From the NCBI GenBank assembly GCA_001465935.1, contig LNKV01000044.1, positions 7,503-22,580 of the forward strand: a DNA stretch of 15,078 bases. The letters run 5' to 3'. Position numbers and translations under genes: made by a program. The notes beneath the pieces are model-generated. The model worked only from the letters and a program-made list of their open reading frames with translations. It had not been told where the DNA came from and made no database searches. This DNA is from Clarireedia homoeocarpa. Lineage: Eukaryota > Ascomycota > Leotiomycetes > Helotiales > Rutstroemiaceae. Below are positions 9,064-15,078 of the stretch, piece after piece (position 1 is the stretch's first letter; each line of letters opens with the position of its first letter).

Positions 9064-12000
9064 TAAATAAATTACAAGAAACTATACTATTTTCATACTA
9101 TAATCTTCTAGATCCAATCAATAGATTTATCTCGGAATTCGATTTTATATTAAAGTTTTAATAGTTTATTATAGAAGATAAATATATCTGACTATCTATA
9201 ATATTCCGAGACCTTAAGATATAGACAACTAGAGTAGACTTATCTAGCTAATAAATAATATATCAAAAAGATTATAGATAAAGAAAGCTTTCTAGAAAAG
9301 TCAAATATATCTTATAAATACTCCGCTTTTTTCTTTCGATAGAAGAAAATAGTCAAGTTTAAATAAACTAAAAGTAGATTAGTAATATAAATTACTTAGT
9401 AGAACTCTTCTCTCTAATTCTATATACTTTAGCTAAAATAGCTCAAAGAGATTATATCTTATATTCTAGTATAACCTATATAAAATAGTTTTTTAATCTA
9501 CTCTTTTCCTTACTTCTTTTTATAATTATCTACTATTAAAAGTTCCTTTAAATAAAATAGTTTAGGATCGAATAGATATTGTAAAAGCTAGTAAATATCG
9601 CCTTTATAGAAGATATTATTACTAGTACTTAGATCAGATATTCAAGGTATACTAGAATCGAAATCTATAATTTATCAAGCTATATTATTATATATTATAA
9701 GAACTTCTCTATTTAATAGTTAAACTATTTCTTCTTTATTATAAAGAAGAATATTATTATTCTTAAGTTAAACTTAAATATTATACTAGTAGAAAATTAT
9801 TAAATATCTAATATAGAAATCTAAAATAATATTATATTCTTATTTAAACTAAGTCTTATTAATCTATTCTTTAATTATAGGAAATATCTTAATACTCTTA
9901 TTTACTTAGAGAACTTATTTATATCTTGTCTTTATAATATATATAAAAACAAGTTTATTCTATAAGAAATTATTTACTCGATTCGGAACTATCCGCTAAC
10001 TTATCTAATCGATTTTAGATATAAAGTAAGTATATCTATAATACTTTATATTATAATTTATATTAAGCCTCTTATTTTTCAGTTCCTTTTTAAAGGACTT
10101 GGTTATATCCGATTTATCGTTAGGTTATTCTATTATATTCTTAGATAGTTTATATAATTATAAGTTATGAAAAAGCTCGGGTATAAGAGATATACTCTTA
10201 GAAAGAATATTATAATAAACAAGATAGAGAAATAAAAGTATAGTAATAATAATAAATAGATCGATATAAAGATTATTGATATCTTGAAGAATTATTTTAA
10301 ATTTTATATAAACTTTATTAAGATTATTATACAAAAAGCTTATAAAAGTCTCTAAAGAAATTAGAAAGAAGAAGGGATTATAGAATAGATAATTAGACTC
10401 TTTGTTAAATAAATATTCTTTATTATATTATTTAGAGTACAAGTAGCTTTTATAGAAAGAAATAATAAAGTCGATATTAAAAGAATCCTCTTTAAACTTA
10501 AATTATTATTATAAAGCCTCTTCTAGATTAACTAGTAATTGAAAATATATTTAAGATAACTATATTTCTTTATATACAAACTCAAAAATAATAAGATAAT
10601 AAATATTTTCTCTTATTCGATACTCTTCTTACAACTCGATAAAAATATCAATAAGTTTATCGAGTCCTTCTTTTACTCTATTTTTATTAGTAAGTATAGA
10701 TCTAGTAGCGGATTAGAGATCTATAATCCGAGTATATATAGTACTATAAACAGAAGTAATATAATCCGAACTATAAAATAGAATATCGATATCGGAACTT
10801 TCGAATAACTCAATAGTATTAGTAATAAATTCTATTTTTAACTTCGAGTAAAACTAAGAGAATATAGTATCTTAGTTATACTATTCGCTTTTTACTTTAG
10901 CAGTTATAATAAAGAAGTTGAGATCGCGAAGACTATCTAGATTATATTAAAGAAAAAGTAAAGTACTCTTCTACTTTCTATTCTTGAGATAAGAGGTATA
11001 ATAGCTTTTAATATAATATAGTTTTTAAAAGAATCTTTACTCTTTATTGTTTTTATTTTACTTTACTCGGAATTGTCTTCCTAGATCGACCTAATATTAG
11101 TTTTAGAGAATATAAATTATATTAATCTTATTATTCTACTATTCATTCTATTTTCAATTTAACTCGATATATATCTTTAAACGATAAATATCCTTTATAT
11201 CTTTTCTTATAAAGAAGATAACTATTCTTTTAAACTAAGTAAGATTATATATCCGGATATTTTTATAAATATTTTTAGTTAATTTCTCGAAAAACTTAAG
11301 TTAGAAGGAATATTAGAAAAGTTATTACCGACTATATTATAATAATTTTTATTATCCGCTTTCAAGATTAGTTATAGATACTTAGGTAAAAGCTTAGTTA
11401 AAGGTTTGTAGAAGACTTTCGAGAGTAGTAAAGAAGTAACTTTTTTGAAATACAAAGTAGAGAATAAGATTATAAAGTTATTATTATTAGTCGCTAGTTA
11501 GAATTATTAAAAGTATTAAAGACTATTTATATTATAGTTAAATTTAGAGAAATATAAAGTAAAATTTTATATATATCTAATTAGTAAAAATTCTTATAAA
11601 GATATATAAAATCTTTTCGAGTAAAACGAGTTTATAACTATAAAATAGACTATTATCTATAACTTTAATATAAATACTATAGACTTTTCTACTTAAAAGA
11701 TTATCTAAGATTGTTATTAAATAAAAAGTAAAACCTTTCTTGAAATCTACTAGGTTATTTATAATATTATAGACACTATCAATATCGATAGTACTTGATA
11801 GCAGAGTATCTAATATACTATATTTATAATCGAGAAAGTAGATATATTAAAGATATTCTTGATTATTAAACCTTTTCCCTTCAAATATCTTCTTTATAAT
11901 AGAAGTTGAAAGTACTTTAGATTTATTAACAAGATTAATATACTTTGGATAAAGTTAGTAAAGATTATTTAAATCTAATATTATTATTATATTACTATAA

Positions 12001-12340
12001 AAAAAGTATTTATTATCGATGAAATTAGAGATCCTCGAATTTCTAAGTAACTTAGGATCTAAAAGAGAAGTAAGATAGTTGATATTATTATAATTATTAT
12101 ACAAGTCCCTTACTTTATAAAGAGTATTACAATAGTTATCAAAATACTATTAGTACTCTATAATAATATAGAATAATCTGTTTTAGAAATAGTTAATAAA
12201 ATACTTTATAGTATTAAATAAGGGTTGTTTATTATTCTAATTATCGGAAGATTGTTTTATCGATATAGAAAAGATAGAAGAAAATTTACAATCTCTCTAT
12301 TATCTAGTATTAATCTATATAAATAATCAGAATAAGTAAA
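9064..12340 (-). pseudogene. Decayed coding region A, very large protein of unknown family
   Basis: A single minus-strand frame runs through about 3.3 kb (about 1,080 codons) with no frame change that I could detect. Long open runs are 11580-11846 (89 codons), 11958-12146 (63) and 10161-10427 (89). From 12146 to 11580 there are only two stops in 189 codons. Stops cluster where Gln-rich sequence seems to have been, for example 11555-11330 and 11150-11030. The N-terminal end is Ser-rich (about 12290-12250), and the bulk is Leu/Ile/Tyr/Phe/Lys-rich with acidic patches (KEGLDKLIDIFIEL, about 10670-10630). No transmembrane pattern, nucleotide-binding loop or catalytic triad is evident, although RIP would blur such motifs. 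It is bounded by the 98-bp duplication upstream and the 59-bp array downstream. The frame remains partly open to about 8900. Family unknown. Confidence 0.68.
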
Positions 12341-12361
12341 ATAAATAAATATTAATATAAC

Positions 12362-12557
12362 TAGCTTCTTATAAAACTTATTCGAAAGTAAGAACTATCT
12401 TGATTTTTTTCGAACTAGTTTAGTAAAAGCGAGGTATAGTAAAAAAGATAAAAGATAATTAGTTTCTTATAAAACTTATTCGAAAGTAAGAACTATCTTG
12501 ATTCTTCTCGAACTAATTTAGTAAAAGTGGAATATAGTAAAAAAAGATAAAAAAATC
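12362..12557. repeat. 98-bp tandem duplication
   Basis: 12362-12459 and 12460-12557 are adjacent near-identical copies, both with CTTATAAAACTTATTCGAAA followed by a TCGAACTA(G/A)TTTAGTAAAAG stretch. Each unit therefore has two core-like segments in opposite orientations. Copies differ by a few substitutions, mostly transitions (such as GCGAGG against GTGGAA), and a small indel near the end. The period is not a multiple of three. It separates the end of remnant E from the start of remnant A. Confidence 0.9.
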
Positions 12558-12594
12558 TAAATCTTAAATTTATATTTTTTGAAAATTATACAAA

Positions 12595-13390
12595 TATACT
12601 AAAAGATAATCGAAGCGATACTGAATCGTATAGATTAAGAGAAGCTAGTATATAATTATTTATTAATAAATTATTACTAGTCTTAATTGATTATTATAAT
12701 AAGAGAAGTTGTAGATCAATCTAGGAACTTTGTATTTATAAACAGAGGTTTGTATAATAGGATATTAATTATTTACTCTCTTTTATAGTTATAAATATAT
12801 TTTCATTATCTGAACTTAGTTCTAGAAAAAAGTCGGTAATAGAGATTAATATTCTTCGGATCTAACTATCTAGTATTTCACTATACTATTAGAAGGCCAA
12901 TAACTTATATATTATAAATAATCCAAGAGTTTTATAATATAAAGTATTTATAGTATTTTATAAAAAGGTTTAAAGATTAAAGTTCGAGAGAGTATTTAGC
13001 TAGTTAGATAGTAGAGATATAGAACTTAGATATATTAAAGGGTTAACAGATAGAGATAATCAGATTTATTTATTTATAATTTATTATTCTTAAACAATTT
13101 TTTCTTCCTCGACTTTCTTTTTATCTTGTTTATCTTTTTTAGCTTTTGCTTTTACTTTCTTAATCTTCTTTTAATCTCGTTTATCTTTTTTAACTTTCTA
13201 TTATAAGAACTCTTTGAGAGAAGAAAGACCTAAATTATTAGCTAGGTTTAATAAATAGAAGATAAAGTTATATTGATAATATATTTCAGGATTATTATAT
13301 TATATCTTATATTGATTATATTATCGATAGTATTATTATATTGTTACTATATTAGAAACTATTATAGTTAAATTAATAATTTGAGGTGTT
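12595..13390 (-). pseudogene. Decayed coding region E with Lys-rich segment
   Basis: A minus-strand frame runs from about 13390 to 12600. The best-preserved part is 13255-13093: a short hydrophobic/neutral helix (LANNLGLSSLKEFL, about 13246-13205), then a strongly Lys-rich stretch (KKVKAKAKKDK, about 13164-13132) ending in Val-Glu-Glu-Glu-Lys. Stops here can be explained as former Gln codons. Below 13090 the frame continues but stops are nearly as frequent as expected by chance, so the 3' part is doubtful. A core-like sequence (ACTAAATAAGTTTAATAAAG, 13392-13411) lies at the upstream end and the 98-bp duplication at the downstream end. It is on the same strand as A and directly upstream of it. 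Family unknown. Confidence 0.5.
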
Positions 13391-13411
13391 TACTAAATAA
13401 GTTTAATAAAG

Positions 13412-13545
13412 AGCTAGTATTATAGTAAGTAGAATATACTAAGATTATAAAAGAGCAGAAAGTTGAATATTAAGAAAAAGAGATTACTATATTATATTAT
13501 AATATTGTAGAAAGCTTGGACTATATTGTAATATTTGATTATTAT
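13412..13545. other. AT-rich spacer
   Basis: Short stretch between the core copy above E and the left minisatellite arm. No open frame or repeat recognised. Confidence 0.4.
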
Positions 13546-14172
13546 AAAAAATATATTAAAAAACACTTTAACTCTATATTAAAAAATATATTAAAAATAT
13601 TTTAAAAAACACTTCAACTTTATATTAAAAAACATATCAAAAATATATTAAAAAACACTTTAGCCTTATATCAAAAAACACTTTAAAAATACTTTAAAAA
13701 AACACTTTAACTTTATATTAAAAAATACTTTAAAAAACACTTCAACCTTATATCAAAAACACTTTAAAAAATATATTAAAAAATACTTCAATCCTATATC
13801 AAAAAATATATTAAAAATACTTTAAAAAACATTTTAGCTTTATATCAAAAAATACTTTAAAAATATTTTAAAAAAACATTTTAGTTTTATATTAAAAAAC
13901 ACTTTAAAAAACACTTCAACTTTATATCAAAAAACACTTCAACTTTATATTAAAAAATATATCAAAAATACTTTAAAAAATACTTTAACTCTATATCAAA
14001 AAATACTTTAAAAATACTTTAAAAAACACTTCAACTCTATATTAAAAAATATATTAAAAAATATATTAAAAAATATATTAAAAACACTTTAAAAAACACT
14101 TCAACTCTATATTAAAAAACACTTTAACTTTATATTAAAAAACACTTTAACTCTATATTAAAAAATATATTA
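13546..14172. repeat. Left arm: short-unit array, CACTTTAACTCTATATTAAA type
   Basis: Made of irregular units of roughly 14-33 bp built from AAAAAACACTT(T/C)AAC(T/C)(T/C)TATATTAAAA, with variants in which CACTTTAA is replaced by TATATTAA or ATACTTTAA. Variation is largely C/T and in A-run length. The unit is the reverse complement of that in the right arm (TTTAATATAGAGTTAAAGTG). No frame stays open. It is probably a RIP-degraded copy of the same minisatellite, inverted. Confidence 0.88.
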
Positions 14173-14589
14173 AAAGTTCAATCTAAGTTTACTTCGCCGA
14201 TTAAATATTCTTAAACTCAACTTCTCTCTTCTTAGCTAAATAGTACCCCTTTCCTAATTATATTTGAGAATTGTATAAAGATATCAGTTGTTATTCTAAA
14301 AGCTTAAATATATTCGAAAGACTATATTATAAAAGTAAATAGAGAGGTAATAGTTATTATATTATATTAAAAAGACTATATTACTACTTTATCTAAGTAT
14401 TCCGTTTTGTTAACTATTCTGATATACTAATTACTACTTATATCGATATAGAAGTAGAGTTAATCGAAGATAAAGTCGATTATATTCTCTTTCAACTTAA
14501 TACTACTTATTGAATAAACAATACTAGTTTATAGCTAATACTATATATAAGTAGAAGATCTGTCTTTATTAGCCTTTTTGATATAATAG
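14173..14589. other. Unique spacer between inverted arrays
   Basis: About 415 bp of nonrepetitive sequence between the two array arms. It contains the short open stretch H. Nothing else is recognisable in the first half. Confidence 0.5.
14397..14580 (+). pseudogene. Short decayed coding fragment H
   Basis: A plus-strand frame is open for 38 codons (14397-14510), then continues with two stops to about 14580. The reading is acidic and hydrophobic (DIEVELIEDKVDYILF, about 14445-14492), unlike the surrounding repeats. It is too short to identify and could be a fragment cut off by the flanking arrays or chance. Confidence 0.3.
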
Positions 14590-15078
14590 TTAATTTTAAT
14601 ATAATAGTTAAAGTGTTTTTTTAATATAGTAATCAAAGTATTTTTTAATATAATAGTTAAAGTGTTTTTTAATATAGTAATTAAAGTGTTTTTTAATATA
14701 GTGGTTATAGTGTTTTTTAAAGTATTTTTAAAGTGTTTTCTAAACTTAACTCGAATTCTAGTATTTATATAACTATAATTACAACTACGTTTATAACTTA
14801 TAGTTATAGCTATACTTATAGCTAAAGTAAAGTTAGAGTTAAAGTATATATTTAATAAAGATTTTTTTAAAGTGTTTTTTGAGATGTTTTTTAATATAGA
14901 GTTAAAGTGTTTTTTAAAGCGTTTTTTAATATAAGGTTGAAATATTTTTTAAAGCGTTTTTTAATATAAAGCTAAAGTGTTTTTTTTTAATATAGTGATC
15001 AAAGCGTTTTTTTTTTTGATATAGTGGTCAAAGCGTTTTTTTTTGATGTGGTGGTCAAAGCGTTTTTTTTTGATGTGG
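14590..15078. repeat. Right arm: 27-29-bp array with fading RIP, runs off the window
   Basis: Units have the form T-run, GATGTGGTGGTC, AAAGCG. The last units (AAAGCG at 15001, 15030 and 15057) are spaced 29 and 27 bp because the T-run varies. Moving left, GATGTGG becomes GATATAG and then AATATAG, GGTCAAAG becomes GATCAAAG and then GTTAAAG, and GCG becomes GTG. The array is interrupted at about 14740-14865 by nonunit sequence with TTATAG-type hexamers. It is the inverted partner of 13546-14172 and continues beyond the right edge. Confidence 0.9.

Noticed and set aside
12362..12557. Long terminal repeats or terminal inverted repeats of a transposon.
   Set aside because: The two copies are directly adjacent rather than flanking an internal region, so it is a tandem duplication.
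1..15078. Mitochondrial DNA or an AT-rich protist chromosome.
   Set aside because: No mitochondrial gene, tRNA or rRNA is visible, and the CpA-specific depletion with CpG retained fits fungal RIP better.
14860..15078. Telomeric repeat at the right edge.
   Set aside because: The unit is 27-29 bp with T-runs and GATGTGGTGGTC, unlike the TTAGGG-type repeats of most filamentous fungi, and the array also occurs inverted inside the window.

Overview
This window looks like an AT-rich, RIP-mutated (repeat-induced point mutation) compartment of a filamentous ascomycete genome. By eye about four fifths of the bases are A or T. CpA and TpG are very scarce, TpA is everywhere, yet CpG (tcga, acg, cga) is still common. 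That pattern fits C-to-T change at CpA on both strands better than generic AT bias or CpG deamination. No intact gene, rRNA or tRNA is recognisable. ATG is rare because its TpG is lost, so ATG-based gene calling finds almost nothing; the one 60-codon ATG reading frame (5348-5530, minus) is a piece of a longer decayed frame.

Read stop-to-stop, the window holds a series of broken protein-coding remnants that keep one frame over hundreds to thousands of bases. Their in-frame stops are mostly of the kind expected from mutated Gln and Trp codons. From left to right: D (minus, 860-1830, one frame change, low-complexity repeats at its C-terminal end); P (plus, 2003-2317, tentative); C (minus, 2450-3600); G (plus, 3752-4440, coiled-coil repeat); B (minus, about 4450-6371, Lys-rich then Ser/Asp-rich region); F (plus, 7731-8700, Lys/Gln/Arg-rich coiled coil); A (minus, 9064-12340, about 1,080 codons); E (minus, 12595-13390, Lys-rich end); H (plus, 14397-14580, short). 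I could not assign a family to any of them. G and B, and F and A, form two convergent pairs.

Between and partly inside the remnants lie tandem repeats: a 50-bp array (441-640), a 63-bp duplication (4201-4313), a six-copy 107-bp minisatellite (6995-7636), a 59-bp array (8741-8880) and a 98-bp duplication (12362-12557). Several share a quasi-palindromic core that resembles CTTATAGAACTAGTTCGATA, also present singly elsewhere. At the right end, two short-unit arrays (13546-14172 and 14590-15078) are reverse complements of each other around a unique spacer. The rightmost units keep TpG and CpA while units further left progressively lose them, so the edge of the mutated block is visible inside one array.

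The most likely reading is a decayed multi-gene accessory or mobile segment silenced by RIP. Whether it was one large element or nested insertions cannot be told from the sequence alone.
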